A stretch of 64,000 bases of DNA from Tumidithrix helvetica (GCF_965232925.1 NZ_CBDDRA010000021.1:1-64000); one strand, 5' to 3'. Shown: positions 42,964 to 53,546, counted from the stretch's first letter. Translations and numbers: made by a program. Notes: generated by a model not told the origin, from the sequence alone.

Positions 42964-44093
42964 GCGCGAACCATGAGATACTGACCGTTTCCATTATATT
43001 CGCCGTCGCAAGTCGCAAAAATTGTACCTAGCAACAGCAAATAAAAGCGCCAGATTCGACGGAATTTGGCGTAGTCCATGCCATAGTCCAGAGATTTGAC
43101 GCTCTCTTGAGAAGCATCAAATCTCTGCAGCCAGTCTGTCAGGGTTTTGTGGTAATTGATGCCATTCATATACCACTTCTGAACGGTTTTAAGATCGCGG
43201 TTATGATTGGGAATCGCATCATGGTTCCAATAGCGACCGTGAGGGAAGATATACTTATGGGTAAAGCCAGAGGACATATGATTGGGAATGCGCACCGTGA
43301 TGATATGAATCAGCACCTTGCCGTCGGCTTTTAAGAAGGATGCTAGTTTCTGAAAAGCATTGGTTAAATTCCCCACATGGCAAAAGACGCCAATGGAGAG
43401 AATTTTGTCAAATTTTTCGTCAAAATGGGCTTCGTTTAAGTCACCTTCATGCAGTGTGAAGCGACCCGAACTCAGGTAGCTCTCAGGATCTTGCATCTTA
43501 CGGCGCATATACTCGCATTGTTCGTGGCTTAAGTTCAGTCCCGTAAATCTTACATTTGGGAACTTAGAAAGGATGTAGTTGGGTACGCAGCCCCAGCCAC
43601 AACCAAAATCCAAAATATTGTCTCCATCCTCAATGCCCAATCGCTCGATGACCTGATCGAGCATATGCATTTGCGATTCTTCTAGATTGGCTGCTCCATT
43701 TTCCCAAAACCCAGTGCTGTACTTAGGATAGATGAGTTTCCAATCCCCCAACATTTGATTGAGCATTGCCTGCGGTCGGTCGTATTGCACCTGCATCAGT
43801 TCGCGCGAACTCTCGGCAATGCGATCGGTCTCCTGTAATACCCACTCATAGGGAGCGAGCAACCCTGGACAATGTTTAAACAAGGTGGGCAGGGACGCAT
43901 CGATCGCCGCTCGAAACACCGAGTCTGGGACTTCTAACCCATTAATATAGGCTTCTGCCAATGCCATTTGCGTAGCATTGACAACGCTAGCCATTGCCCG
44001 AGTTGCTTTATAGGCGATCGGACTTTTTAAATTCATATCTCCCATGACAGGAATATGTTTTTGAATATCTGGAAATACGCTCGTAGAGACCAT
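42960..44093 (-). CDS. Cyclopropane-fatty-acid-synthase-like SAM methyltransferase
   Basis: 377 residues. The SAM loop ILDFGCGWGCVPNYILSKF, then NLSHEQCEYMRRKM and DKILSIGVFCHVG, fit the CFA synthase/coclaurine-type class. The bicarbonate-binding and lipid residues of true CFA synthases cannot be confirmed. The N-terminal ~110 residues (PIAYKATRAMASVVNATQMA) form an all-helical cap. Substrate unknown; a lipid or a small amine are both possible. Separated from the exopolysaccharide genes by 145 bp. Confidence 0.72.
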   Translation of the reverse strand: MVSTSVFPDIQKHIPVMGDMNLKSPIAYKATRAMASVVNATQMALAEAYINGLEVPDSVFRAAIDASLPTLFKHCPGLLAPYEWVLQETDRIAESSRELMQVQYDRPQAMLNQMLGDWKLIYPKYSTGFWENGAANLEESQMHMLDQVIERLGIEDGDNILDFGCGWGCVPNYILSKFPNVRFTGLNLSHEQCEYMRRKMQDPESYLSSGRFTLHEGDLNEAHFDEKFDKILSIGVFCHVGNLTNAFQKLASFLKADGKVLIHIITVRIPNHMSSGFTHKYIFPHGRYWNHDAIPNHNRDLKTVQKWYMNGINYHKTLTDWLQRFDASQESVKSLDYGMDYAKFRRIWRFYLLLLGTIFATCDGEYNGNGQYLMVRA

Positions 44094-44238
44094 TTGAGTT
44101 TCTCTCAGTGAATGGACTGCAAAACCTTTGATTTTAAATATAGTCTAGATATTCATGAAGTCTTAAACACTTAGGATTTTTTAACGAACATACCACCATG
44201 AGAATATATTCCATACGCGGGTCAAGGAAACATAGAGT

Positions 44239-45387
44239 TTAGCCACAATACTGCTGTAAATAAATCTCTAGTGTTTGTTTAAAACGAGCAAAGCCATATA
44301 TGGCAGTTACTTCCCGTCGAAGGGCTTCGGGTTGATAAATCAGAGGATTTGTATAGGTTCCTTCTAAAATTGCTATTAGGGTTTGGGCAATCTCAGGCAC
44401 ATTGTCAGGATTTACCAGTGCACCAAGTTCGCCTTGTCGCAGAGCATCTACAGCCCCATCTTGATTTCCTCCTAAGGTGGGTTTACCACAGGCCAATGCC
44501 TCCAGATAAACGATGCCAAAACCTTCCCGCTTACTTGGCATGGCAAAGACATCACAAAGGTTGTAGTAATCACAAAGTTCTGCATCGGGAATAAAGCCTG
44601 TTAGGGTTACGCAGTCTTGCAGTTCCAACTGGTGCATCAGAGATAGGATGCGATCGCTGTCTTTACCCTTACCCACAATCATGTAATGAAGGTTGGGAAT
44701 AGCGTGTCGAATCTGCGGCATTGCCAAGAGAACCTGTTGGTAACCTTTATATTGCTCTGAGTCAATTAATCGCGATACCGTGAGAATAATTTTTTGCTGT
44801 GGTTGCAAGCGATATTTCTCTAATAGATGGGATGGTTTGGGTGCAATTCTGAGCCACTCTGGATCGAAGGTGTTCGGTAAAACCACTATTTGATTAGGCT
44901 TAAAGTTATGAGATGTAAGCAGGCGATCGCGCGTAAACTCACTGACCGATAGAATGCGATCGGCATGGCGTAGGGCATGAATCAAACTCGGCTTTTCAAT
45001 GTCCCACGCTTCCACTCCATGAGCTACGATCCAGTAGGGAATACCTGTAAGACGATTTAACCACTTGGCAATAATGGCAAAATTGAGATGTGTGGCAATA
45101 ATTAAGTCAGGGCGCGACCAAAGTCCCCCAATCAGAAGTTGCATCGCAAATACAGGGGTTTTGAGCCACGATATCCAATGTCCTGCATAGTGGAAATGGG
45201 TCTGCGGTAGGTAGGTTGTGTTTGAGGGAATGGCGCGATCGCTTTTGAGAAAAATCTGATAGTCAGCCGTGGGATAGAGTTCTTGCAAGCCCCTGACAAA
45301 GAACGAAGAAAATACCTGAATGCCACCTTTGTTACTAAAAAGCTCGGGTATCCAGACGTGAAATTTAGGTTTGACTCTCTTGGACAT
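44239..45387 (-). CDS. Glycosyltransferase family 4
   Basis: 382 residues, GT-B fold. Acceptor-side start FHVWIPELFSNKGGIQVFSSF; donor-side region KIILTVSRLIDSEQYKGYQQ and the GT4 signature KREGFGIVYLEALACGKPTL with its Glu-x7-Glu. It should transfer a sugar from a nucleotide donor, retaining. Last gene in a minus-strand exopolysaccharide unit; overlaps the next gene upstream by 23 bp. Confidence 0.87.
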   Translation of the reverse strand: MSKRVKPKFHVWIPELFSNKGGIQVFSSFFVRGLQELYPTADYQIFLKSDRAIPSNTTYLPQTHFHYAGHWISWLKTPVFAMQLLIGGLWSRPDLIIATHLNFAIIAKWLNRLTGIPYWIVAHGVEAWDIEKPSLIHALRHADRILSVSEFTRDRLLTSHNFKPNQIVVLPNTFDPEWLRIAPKPSHLLEKYRLQPQQKIILTVSRLIDSEQYKGYQQVLLAMPQIRHAIPNLHYMIVGKGKDSDRILSLMHQLELQDCVTLTGFIPDAELCDYYNLCDVFAMPSKREGFGIVYLEALACGKPTLGGNQDGAVDALRQGELGALVNPDNVPEIAQTLIAILEGTYTNPLIYQPEALRREVTAIYGFARFKQTLEIYLQQYCG

Positions 45388-46546
45388 AGTGTAATGCTGA
45401 CATCACTCCCTGAGCCACCTTAGCATAGCTATAGTTGCGAATAATGTTATGGCTTGCCTTTCCCCATGCTTGCAAGCGATCGCGATCGCTACAGGCTTCT
45501 TTTAAACAAGTCGCAAGTTCAACGCGATCGCCTGCGGTAAAGATCAGTCCATTTTGACGGGGATGTACGAGATCTTGGGCGCATCCCACATGGTCACTGA
45601 CAATTACAGGACGAGCCATACACATGGCCTCATTGATCGCCAATCCCCATGTTTCACTGGAGCCGTAGCTGGGTAAAACTACCAAGTCAGCGGCGGCATA
45701 GGTGCGAGGCATCAAGGTCTGGTTTTGAAAAGGGGCAAAATAGATCTGGGAAGAATGAGCAGCTAATAATTTTAAGTCTGGCTCCAATTCTCCAGCACCC
45801 ACAAATAATAGAGAGGTATGCTGGAGCTTGGCATCGAGAAAGGACTGGACTAAATCTAGTGGACGCTTTTTTGATACAAACTTTCCCGCAAATAAGATTA
45901 AAAGATGCTCAGAGGGAATTCCTAACTCTGCTCTCCAAACTTTAGCTTGAGCGATCGCAAAATCCTTTACATCAAAGAACCTCTGGTTATCTACACTATG
46001 GGGCGTAAAAAATAGCTTCTGCTCGGGGACGTGGTGATAGCGAAAATAGTCATGATTAGCTTTCCCCACATACAGACAAGCATCAAAGCGTTTAAAAATC
46101 GTGGAAATAACCTGTCGTTTTGCCCATGATTTAACGCTATGATTCACCAACAGTCGATGGGAATCGCCCCGAAATAAAAGTGGAACCTTATGGGTCAGCG
46201 ATCGCCACAGGAAATTATAAATACTGTCATAGTTATAAGAAACCATGAGTAAAATTGCATCGGGGCTGTAGTGCTTTACCCGTTCTAGCAGTGTGGGGTT
46301 CTGTAATCCTGCTCTGTGGTGCGTTCCAGGGTTAGCACTGATATTCTCAACAAACTCGCAGTCATAACCTTTTAATAAGGGAATATCCCATTGAAGCGAT
46401 CGCTGAAACCCTCGATCCATTTGCTCTGTAACGCCAAAATCCCAAAGATAAAAGACCTTGATTTGTAGAGGTGTCTCTGCTGTTAAGTAGCTAAATAGAG
46501 GTGCATAGTACTGAATCGCATGGGAAGCAACGATCGCGAGTTTCAT
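45365..46546 (-). CDS. Glycosyltransferase family 4
   Basis: 393 residues, GT-B. AIVASHAIQYYAPLFSYLT start; LLILFAGKFVSKKRPLDLVQ and SYGSSETWGLAINEAMCMAR on the donor side. Overlap of 23 bp with the following gene indicates translational coupling. Substrate unknown. Confidence 0.87.
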   Translation of the reverse strand: MKLAIVASHAIQYYAPLFSYLTAETPLQIKVFYLWDFGVTEQMDRGFQRSLQWDIPLLKGYDCEFVENISANPGTHHRAGLQNPTLLERVKHYSPDAILLMVSYNYDSIYNFLWRSLTHKVPLLFRGDSHRLLVNHSVKSWAKRQVISTIFKRFDACLYVGKANHDYFRYHHVPEQKLFFTPHSVDNQRFFDVKDFAIAQAKVWRAELGIPSEHLLILFAGKFVSKKRPLDLVQSFLDAKLQHTSLLFVGAGELEPDLKLLAAHSSQIYFAPFQNQTLMPRTYAAADLVVLPSYGSSETWGLAINEAMCMARPVIVSDHVGCAQDLVHPRQNGLIFTAGDRVELATCLKEACSDRDRLQAWGKASHNIIRNYSYAKVAQGVMSALHYVQESQT

Positions 46547-46636
46547 GGATAAAGTGGTTAATGGTTATCGGTTATCGGCATTTATTGGGATATTGTGATG
46601 AATATTTGAACTGACAACTTGACAACTGACAACCTC

Positions 46637-48178
46637 CTAACGAGCGTCTTGAGCTTTCACCCGATCGTCTTGAACCTTCATCAACAAGAAACTGACGATC
46701 GCCAAGGTTATACCAGACTGAAACAGAGCTGCTACATAAACCCCCGCCGTAAACTCTGCTTGGAAAGCATAGGCCATTAACAGAACTGCAAACAGAGAAC
46801 GAGCCGAAAATAAAGACATATTCATGCTCCATCGCGCCACATAGCCATAGACAATTCCCAAAACCATGGCGAGTCCAGCACAACCCCATAGCCCAAAATT
46901 CGCATAGGACTCTGCCAGCAATCCCCATCCAATAGTGGTTTTGAGTGTATCTTCGCGCTTTTGTCTGCCATAGTGAATATTCAGAATGGTCGTACCTTCA
47001 TGACTCGTAATCTTGTCAGAGTTAAAGAGACGAGGAATTAAAAGCTCTGGCAAAATCGCATAGGTAGCACCATCCAAGTAAGGTAAACCCTTTGAAGTCT
47101 CTGACTGTGTCAGTAAAAGCTGCTGTAACGTGCTCGATCGCTCTAAAAAAGATTGCGATTCCGAATTGTCTTTATCATTGTTTGTAAAAGATCGCAGTGC
47201 TGTTTCCATCCATTCCGCATAGAAAGCTGGGTAGTTCCAGGGTTGTAAGGTGAAACTCTGATACCAATATTTCGATCGCATTTCCCCTTTGCCAATGTGC
47301 AAAAGAGAAAAACAGAGCACCACGATCGCCAAGGTTTTCCAAGGAATGTACTGTCGTCCCATAATAAACGCGATCGCTGACAGTAAAAATAAACTCATCG
47401 CTCTCACCAAAATCATACTTGCTGAGCTAGCGATCATATCCAAGCCGAGCAAAATGATAAATAACCCAGAGGTAGTTTTTGACAACTCTTGCTTGCCAAA
47501 GCGATAGGCTAAAACAAATACTGATAGAGCCGTTAGACCTAAGATTGCACCTCGTACCAGTGAAAAAATGCCCCCATCCAAGAGAAACCATCCTCCTATG
47601 GTGTACATATGAAACAAAACACTAGCAAACAGAACCACAAGAAAAAAAGCATCGCCGCGTTCGGTTTTAAGCACTAAATATTTGGTAGGTGGAACAGATG
47701 CATGTTTGACAAATTGAAACCAAACTGCTGTTCCCAAGCCTAAAAAGCCGACAACGGTCAAACTTGCAAAAAAACGACTGTCTGGGGTATAGGTCATCAC
47801 AATGGGGTGTTCGCTCAAAAGAGGGCTAGCGTGCGTCCAGAGATGAGTGAGAGCAAACACTGGGAAAATTGGCATCCCAAGGACTCGACCCGAGCACCAC
47901 ATATAGCTGGGAAGGAGAGCAAAGATCGCAATCAGACCCGCACCCAAAATGTTTTCAAAGGAACTGGTCTTGGTGGTGACAAGTGCGATCGCTACGATCG
48001 CAGCAACAGCCACCCAAAATGCATTGGTCAGTAGCTTACGCTGGGTATGAAATTGAGCAATTTGCTCGACAATTCTCGGATCGGCTTGGTTGCGCGTTTT
48101 GGAGAAACGTTCCCATTGGGTTTCAGCTAAAGGTTCGGGTGGCTTTGTCGGTTTCATAAGCGGCGAGCAATAGGTCAA
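46637..48178 (-). CDS. Multi-pass membrane protein, Wzy-like polysaccharide polymerase
   Basis: 513 residues with a dozen or so membrane helices (VAVAAIVAIALVTT, SLVRGAILGLTALSVFVLAY, YGWGLLAESYANFG-like loop). The long loop near residues 300-400 (KGEMRSKYWYQSF; GLPYLDGATYAILPELLIPR) and the arrangement between glycosyltransferases fit an O-antigen/oligosaccharide repeat-unit polymerase. Such proteins diverge greatly, so the call is largely from topology and context. Confidence 0.6.
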   Translation of the reverse strand: MTYCSPLMKPTKPPEPLAETQWERFSKTRNQADPRIVEQIAQFHTQRKLLTNAFWVAVAAIVAIALVTTKTSSFENILGAGLIAIFALLPSYMWCSGRVLGMPIFPVFALTHLWTHASPLLSEHPIVMTYTPDSRFFASLTVVGFLGLGTAVWFQFVKHASVPPTKYLVLKTERGDAFFLVVLFASVLFHMYTIGGWFLLDGGIFSLVRGAILGLTALSVFVLAYRFGKQELSKTTSGLFIILLGLDMIASSASMILVRAMSLFLLSAIAFIMGRQYIPWKTLAIVVLCFSLLHIGKGEMRSKYWYQSFTLQPWNYPAFYAEWMETALRSFTNNDKDNSESQSFLERSSTLQQLLLTQSETSKGLPYLDGATYAILPELLIPRLFNSDKITSHEGTTILNIHYGRQKREDTLKTTIGWGLLAESYANFGLWGCAGLAMVLGIVYGYVARWSMNMSLFSARSLFAVLLMAYAFQAEFTAGVYVAALFQSGITLAIVSFLLMKVQDDRVKAQDAR

Positions 48179-48228
48179 CTGCTGGAGTTTTATGCTGGAG
48201 TTTTATGTTTGAGAAAACTAACCTGCGT

Positions 48229-49530
48229 CTAGAGTGAAGGTGAAATACATCGATCGAAGATAGCACATTGTTTTTTAGTCATTTCGCGGGCGGTATAAGG
48301 TTGAAAGGCTTCCCAATCAGTATTAGGAATATAACTTTGTGCTTGCGATCGCAACCATTCGAGTTTAGCGATTAGTGACTCCAGAAGGTCTACGGTGCGA
48401 TCGTCAAATGTCACAGTTTGTCCTGCTTTACAACGCTCCAAAACATCTACGACAAGGCTTTGTCGATGTAGGATTGCTAAGAGTGGCTTTCGAGCAAGTA
48501 CGCAGGGATAGACTTTAGATGGCGAATAACTAGGCTCGTCTGAGCCAATAATTAAAATGGCATGACTATCCTTTAAAATTTGTAAAGCCTCAAAGTAAGG
48601 AATTCGTTGTGGATATTCGGCAACTAGACCATTGAGATCGTAGGATGCCGCGATCGCTTCAATTGGTTTATCGCGATCGAAAATTGAATATTTCGTACCA
48701 ACAAAATGAATTTTAATGGTCCGCCATAGTTCGGGGCTTTGTTGGCGAAGCTTTTGGATTGCTAAAAACAGCGAGTTAAGACTAAAAGCCATATCATCTC
48801 CACCTCTACCCACATAAACCCAATGCTGATAGCCATCCTTGGGATCGAATATTTTTTGTTGAATATTGAGGTTAGGTAATATTTCAAAATCTCGTTCGGG
48901 TGCGCCAAAGGGCAAAATTGTAAATCGATCTGCTTTTAACCAAGCATATCGCTGCATTAAGATTTTGGGGTACTCTGGTGAAACGCTGGTGATATGACTA
49001 GCTTGACGTAAGGTAAAAGGTTCTAAGACCTGCGCTAAAGATTGAACGATGGCATATTTTAGTTTGCCCCCTGGAGGGGCGGTTGTGGTGCGAGCGTAAT
49101 CGTCCCTCAACCAAGGGTCTTGAAAATCTAGAACATAAGGAACTTTATATTTTGCGAACCAATATCGCCCTAGCGTCATGGTTAAAAAAACTGTGGTAGA
49201 GAAATAGACAACATCAAAGGAATTCTTTTCAAAATATTTTGCAGTTTCTTTAATTAAAAAAAATATAGACCTAAAGGCTAAATTTCCAAGTGCAAACTTT
49301 CTAGATAGTTTTTGGGAAATAGCAGGCGATTTAATCACCTCAATAGATTCTGGAACTGTCATAGATAGCGTCGGATCGTATATTCCTTCTATAAAATTTG
49401 GCTCTATACATAAAATCGTTGGTTCCCAGCCAAATTCAGCATAATAGGGCAATGACATCCTAATGCGTTGATGATCGGCAGCATTAATCGGTGGAAAGTG
49501 AGGGCTGACAATAAGAACTCTATTACTCAA
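48229..49530 (-). CDS. Glycosyltransferase family 4, long form
   Basis: 433 residues. ILIVSPHFPPINAADHQRIR-type start (VLIVSPHFPPINAADHQRIR), VPYVLDFQDPWLRDDYA, SHITSVSPEYP and SDEPSYSPSKVYPCVLARKP. First gene of the minus-strand cluster. It probably transfers a hexose; acceptor unknown. Internal A+T is a little higher than in its neighbours. Confidence 0.82.
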   Translation of the reverse strand: MSNRVLIVSPHFPPINAADHQRIRMSLPYYAEFGWEPTILCIEPNFIEGIYDPTLSMTVPESIEVIKSPAISQKLSRKFALGNLAFRSIFFLIKETAKYFEKNSFDVVYFSTTVFLTMTLGRYWFAKYKVPYVLDFQDPWLRDDYARTTTAPPGGKLKYAIVQSLAQVLEPFTLRQASHITSVSPEYPKILMQRYAWLKADRFTILPFGAPERDFEILPNLNIQQKIFDPKDGYQHWVYVGRGGDDMAFSLNSLFLAIQKLRQQSPELWRTIKIHFVGTKYSIFDRDKPIEAIAASYDLNGLVAEYPQRIPYFEALQILKDSHAILIIGSDEPSYSPSKVYPCVLARKPLLAILHRQSLVVDVLERCKAGQTVTFDDRTVDLLESLIAKLEWLRSQAQSYIPNTDWEAFQPYTAREMTKKQCAIFDRCISPSL

Positions 49531-49806
49531 AATTTAAATTACGCTAGATTTTATGAGGTAAAAACAATCCATTGGCATGCTTGGGTAGATGCGTAGGAAT
49601 ATAAAGTTTTTGATTGCTAATTTCTCATTGACTAGCCGCTCCTAATTTCCTGCTTTTTGATTAGCTTTTTCCCTTGTCTTAGGATTCGTGTATCCTTTTT
49701 CGCTAATTTTGAGGGATTTTCACCAATTAGAGTTTCTTTTTTAGAAATTCTCTCTCTAATAATTCATAAACCCAAAAGGCGATTCCTTGCAGGATGCGTA
49801 CCGCCG
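49531..49806. other. Gap upstream of exopolysaccharide cluster
   Basis: 276 bp with no supported gene. It is the probable promoter region of the minus-strand glycosyltransferase cluster. Small ORFs here are not convincing. Confidence 0.4.
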
Positions 49807-50760
49807 CTATGGAATATCATCAGGGTTAATGCCAAGCGATCGCAGATATGCAGTAAGTTTTTCATTTTTATTACGCTCCTGCTCAGCGATTAAATGTTCT
49901 TGTTCAGCGATCGTTTCTGCTTGCTGTTGTCCCTGCTCAGCCTTCTCCTTAGCAACTCGTTCCTGCTCAGCGACTAATTCAGCCTGCCTTTGAGCAAATT
50001 CAGCCTGTAACCTAGCCTGCATTTCAACCACAGCCCGTTCATCCCCAGTCAGAAGTAAATTCCCATCCGCATCCCAAAACCGCAACCAAGGGATAGGCGT
50101 TTCTTCATTCCCAAACTGAATCCCCAGCTCAACCCCCATCGGCGGAATTGGATAATGCGCACGATTGTTAGGCGGCAATTTCACATACCGCCCATTCACT
50201 AAACGGTAAACCTCAACCGCAGCCTTACTCTCCTCATAAATCGCATAAAAAGAGATTTTGACCGCTTGCTCGTAAACCCAAAATTTACCAGCCTTCTTTT
50301 TCTCTCCAGTTTTTAGGTCAATCTCATTGGGATCTTCGGGCGGAGGCGAATCATCCCTCTCCTCAGAACCATTCCCAGAAACAAACTCGATCGCCAGCAA
50401 AGGCGGAACTAACTCTTTCCACATTACATAGGAACGACGGTATTTCCCTTTCAAAAGTGGCGGTACATTTGCCACATAAAACCAATCAGGTGCTTCTGCA
50501 CCCTTTTCGGGCGGTTCGGTTAATTTCCAGTAAATACCACTATCCTGACCAATACAATACTGTCCGTCAGGATGCAACTTCTGTAAAACTGGCTCGATAG
50601 AACTGGTTAAAACCAAACTTTGTGGGTGTTCCTGAAAATTCTTCACAAAGGTTCCATCCGATTCCGGCAGTTGCGTATGATCTGGCTCGTTATTTTTAGA
50701 CGTGTAACTATGAGTCGATGGAGAAGTCGCTTTCTTGACGAATTTTTTAATGGTATCCAT
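49807..50760 (-). CDS. Uma2 family putative nuclease with long coiled-coil tail
   Basis: 317 residues from ATG 50760. The Uma2/DUF820 domain (PD-(D/E)XK-like) is in the first ~220: APDWFYVANVPPLLKG, PPLLAIEFVSGNGS, FWVYEQAVKISFYAIY. Then an Ala/Glu/Gln coiled coil (AEFAQRQAELVAEQERVAKE, EQEHLIAEQERNKNEK) and the conserved end LTAYLRSLGINPDDIP. Uma2 proteins are abundant in cyanobacteria with unproven function. The start borders an RHS remnant. Confidence 0.82.
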   Translation of the reverse strand: MDTIKKFVKKATSPSTHSYTSKNNEPDHTQLPESDGTFVKNFQEHPQSLVLTSSIEPVLQKLHPDGQYCIGQDSGIYWKLTEPPEKGAEAPDWFYVANVPPLLKGKYRRSYVMWKELVPPLLAIEFVSGNGSEERDDSPPPEDPNEIDLKTGEKKKAGKFWVYEQAVKISFYAIYEESKAAVEVYRLVNGRYVKLPPNNRAHYPIPPMGVELGIQFGNEETPIPWLRFWDADGNLLLTGDERAVVEMQARLQAEFAQRQAELVAEQERVAKEKAEQGQQQAETIAEQEHLIAEQERNKNEKLTAYLRSLGINPDDIP

Positions 50761-50802
50761 GCTGACTCCGTAAGACACGTCAACCAAGATTTTAACATAA
50801 GC

Positions 50803-50893
50803 CTAACACTAACGACTTGCTCGGCAGCCAACCAACTTCCCATCATTAGTTCCGAAACCCCACCGACTAAAGCCACCCCCGACATTCTCTGCC
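50803..50893 (+). pseudogene. Cadherin-like/RHS remnant A
   Basis: Reads LTTCSAANQLPIISSETPPT then KATPDI, nearly the same as NQLPIINSDTPPTKATPDI at 57990-58065. It is out of frame with the RHS gene that begins at 50898. This is a leftover of the linker repeats of a larger protein. Confidence 0.65.
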
Positions 50894-50897
50894 AGCG

Positions 50898-53534
50898 ATG
50901 ACATCAAACTCGCCGACCTGCAACTCCTCGTCAAGCGATCTCAAAGGACACGTAGACGACCCCGACGACAACCTACAATCCTATGCGGCGGGACGCATCC
51001 TGCAAGGAATCGCGATCGTCCGCATGGGAACCGAAGACTGGGAGACCATCCTCGTCGGTAGCAGCGAAGTCAGTGCAGGAAGCGTATTGGGCAAACTCGA
51101 CCCCAGCACCCTTTCAGACGACAGCTATCGCATCCGTTTAACCGCCACAGATACCACAGGACTGAGCAACTCCGTCGAAGACCAAATCGAAATCGTCAGT
51201 GGAGGCTTAAAGCTAGGCAACTTCACCCTATCCTTTACAGACCTGTCGATTCCAATTTCAGGCATTCAGATTACCTATGGCTACGACCAGTATGGCAGAT
51301 TGTCGAATAAGTCGTTCTCTGATCCGCGTGTGGCGACGGTGGGTTATACCTACGATCCAATTACTTCGCAAATCAAGACGGTAACGGATGGTAGGGGTGT
51401 GACGAGTTATGGTTTTGGTAGTTATGACCGTGTGAATTTGATTACGAATCCTGACGGTCAGACGGTGGGTTATACCTATGATGTTTTGGGCAATCTCAAG
51501 GTTTTGACCACGAGTGCGAATACGGTGAATTATGCCTATGACAAGTTGAATCGTTTGGATACGGTCACGTCTGGTAGCAACCAAGTAGCGAAGTATGGTT
51601 ATGATGCCGTGGGGAATCTAGTCAGTACGGCGTTGGGGGATGGTACGACGGAGACGGATACCTATGATGCGAGTAACCGTTTGACGGGAATGAATACTCG
51701 CGATCGTTCGGGTGCAATTCTATCGAGTTATGACTATACGCTGGATGGTGTGGGTAATAGAACGAAGGTGGTTGAGAATGGTGGCAGGACGGTTAACTAT
51801 ACTTTTGACACTGTGAATCAGTTAACGCAGGAGTCTATAGTCGATCCGACTTTAGGGAATAGAACGATTGGTTATGAATATGACCCTGTGGGGAATCGCC
51901 TCAAACGGAATGATTCCGATCCTGCGGGTGGTTTGACGACGTATGCTTACGATGCGAATAATCGCTTAAAGAATGCGACGAACGGGACTAAGGTGACGAG
52001 TTTCACCTATGACAATAATGGTTCGACGCTGACTAAATCTGATGGTACAAATACGGTTACTTATGATTGGATTAACGACGGTGAGAATCGGTTAATCAAG
52101 GTTGATAATGGTACTTCTCAAACGAGCTATGTTTACGACGCGAGTGGAAATCGCGTGGCAAGTATTACGGATGGGGTGAGGAAGAATTATCTACTGGATA
52201 CGAGGGGATTAGCGAAGGTTCTGCAAGAGTCGGATGCCAATGGTCAGATTCAGACGAAGTATACGTTTGGATTAGGTTTGATTAAGTCTGAGAGTGGTGG
52301 GAATACGAGTTTCTATCATTCGGATGGTTTGGGTTCGACGCGGTTGTTGACAGATAGTACGGGTCAGGTGACGGATAGGTATACCTATGATGCATTTGGT
52401 CGGTTGTTGGCGCGGGGTGGTAGTTCGAGTAATTCGTTCCAGTTTGCGGGCGAGCAGAGGGATGGTACGGGGTTAGATTATCTGAGGGCGAGATATTACG
52501 ATTCGGAGTTGGGTCGGTTTATCTCGAAGGATGCGTTTGGTGGCAGGTTGAGTAGTCCAATCAGTCAGAATCCTTATGCCTATGCCAATAATAATCCGAT
52601 TAATTTTACCGATCCTAGTGGGTATTTCAGTATTCAGGAAGTTAATGTAACTCAAGCTATTATTGGCATTCTCAGTAATACCGCATATGCATCGGCTTTC
52701 TCTGGAGCTATTACTTTGGTTGAGGAAGGATATCACCTATCTAAGAGTTTATACAGTGGTGATGGTAGAAAAACAGAGATAGATGGTGCAAAGATACTAG
52801 AAAGTATGTTTTTTGGAGGATTATTGGGGTTTGGTGCACCAATTTTAGGGGCTATACCTAAAATTGGTGGTCCTCTCTTGGCTCTTTTATTTGGAACGCT
52901 CTCTTATCAAGCAGTTCAAAGTGCTAAAAATGATTGGGACAATGGAGATGGTGCTCTTGCTGTGTTTAAGATCGGCTCTTTGGCTGCTCCTTTTGCTTCT
53001 AAAGAGTTTAGAGATGCTTATCCTGCCTTATACAAGAGCTTTTCTAATGCTTTAGCTCAATTTAATATCAAGGTTAACCCTATTGAAGGTGGTGGTTTTA
53101 ACATTGAACTTCCTCGATACAGTAATCCAGAGGCATTAAAATGGCAATTAGCTGAAGAAGCTGGCATTCCTAGATCCATTGACTACGAAAATCCAAATAA
53201 TGTTTTCGGAGTAAGTTTTGAGAATCTAGCAAAGCACTACGAATTAAGTGGCTTTGAAGTTGTCCCTAAAACACCGCGTGCAAGTTCTAGTGGCGTAGCA
53301 CAGATATTTGAGTTACCCAATAATCCTATAATTAAAGAGGTTCAATACCATCCAGGTAGCAAAACTCATGGTGGAGTGCCTTACTATAAGTTTACATTAC
53401 GTAATGGTAACGAAATAAGGATCATTGATAATCTAGATTTTAAACCTGGCACAGTAGCACCTAATCAGCAATACTTTAATTCAAATGGTCAACCTATTGA
53501 GTATCAGAATGGAAAGTGGAACGTTATTGAATAA
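50898..53534 (+). CDS. RHS/YD-repeat protein with C-terminal toxin-like domain
   Basis: 878 residues. 1-~110 is an Ig/cadherin-like piece ending SGGLKLGNFTLSFTDLSIPI, the usual entry to a cyanobacterial giant RHS protein. The segment then jumps to YD repeats (GYDQYGRLSNKSF; YDPITSQIK...; about 14 units), with no N-terminal export or RHS front half, suggesting an internal deletion. The core ends with RYYDSELGRFISKD, YANNNPINFTDPSGY (~572), after which the DNA turns A+T-rich. 577-700 is hydrophobic; the tip (~740-878; SKTHGGVPYYKFTLRNGNEI) is unrecognised. The gene for a candidate immunity protein follows after 12 bp. Confidence 0.8.
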   Translation: MTSNSPTCNSSSSDLKGHVDDPDDNLQSYAAGRILQGIAIVRMGTEDWETILVGSSEVSAGSVLGKLDPSTLSDDSYRIRLTATDTTGLSNSVEDQIEIVSGGLKLGNFTLSFTDLSIPISGIQITYGYDQYGRLSNKSFSDPRVATVGYTYDPITSQIKTVTDGRGVTSYGFGSYDRVNLITNPDGQTVGYTYDVLGNLKVLTTSANTVNYAYDKLNRLDTVTSGSNQVAKYGYDAVGNLVSTALGDGTTETDTYDASNRLTGMNTRDRSGAILSSYDYTLDGVGNRTKVVENGGRTVNYTFDTVNQLTQESIVDPTLGNRTIGYEYDPVGNRLKRNDSDPAGGLTTYAYDANNRLKNATNGTKVTSFTYDNNGSTLTKSDGTNTVTYDWINDGENRLIKVDNGTSQTSYVYDASGNRVASITDGVRKNYLLDTRGLAKVLQESDANGQIQTKYTFGLGLIKSESGGNTSFYHSDGLGSTRLLTDSTGQVTDRYTYDAFGRLLARGGSSSNSFQFAGEQRDGTGLDYLRARYYDSELGRFISKDAFGGRLSSPISQNPYAYANNNPINFTDPSGYFSIQEVNVTQAIIGILSNTAYASAFSGAITLVEEGYHLSKSLYSGDGRKTEIDGAKILESMFFGGLLGFGAPILGAIPKIGGPLLALLFGTLSYQAVQSAKNDWDNGDGALAVFKIGSLAAPFASKEFRDAYPALYKSFSNALAQFNIKVNPIEGGGFNIELPRYSNPEALKWQLAEEAGIPRSIDYENPNNVFGVSFENLAKHYELSGFEVVPKTPRASSSGVAQIFELPNNPIIKEVQYHPGSKTHGGVPYYKFTLRNGNEIRIIDNLDFKPGTVAPNQQYFNSNGQPIEYQNGKWNVIE

Positions 53535-53546
53535 GGATGCAAACTA

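Noticed and set aside
46572..46928. 118-residue ORF on the minus strand rich in Cys and Gly
   Set aside because: It lies in another frame of the Wzy-like polymerase gene and has the composition of an out-of-frame shadow.
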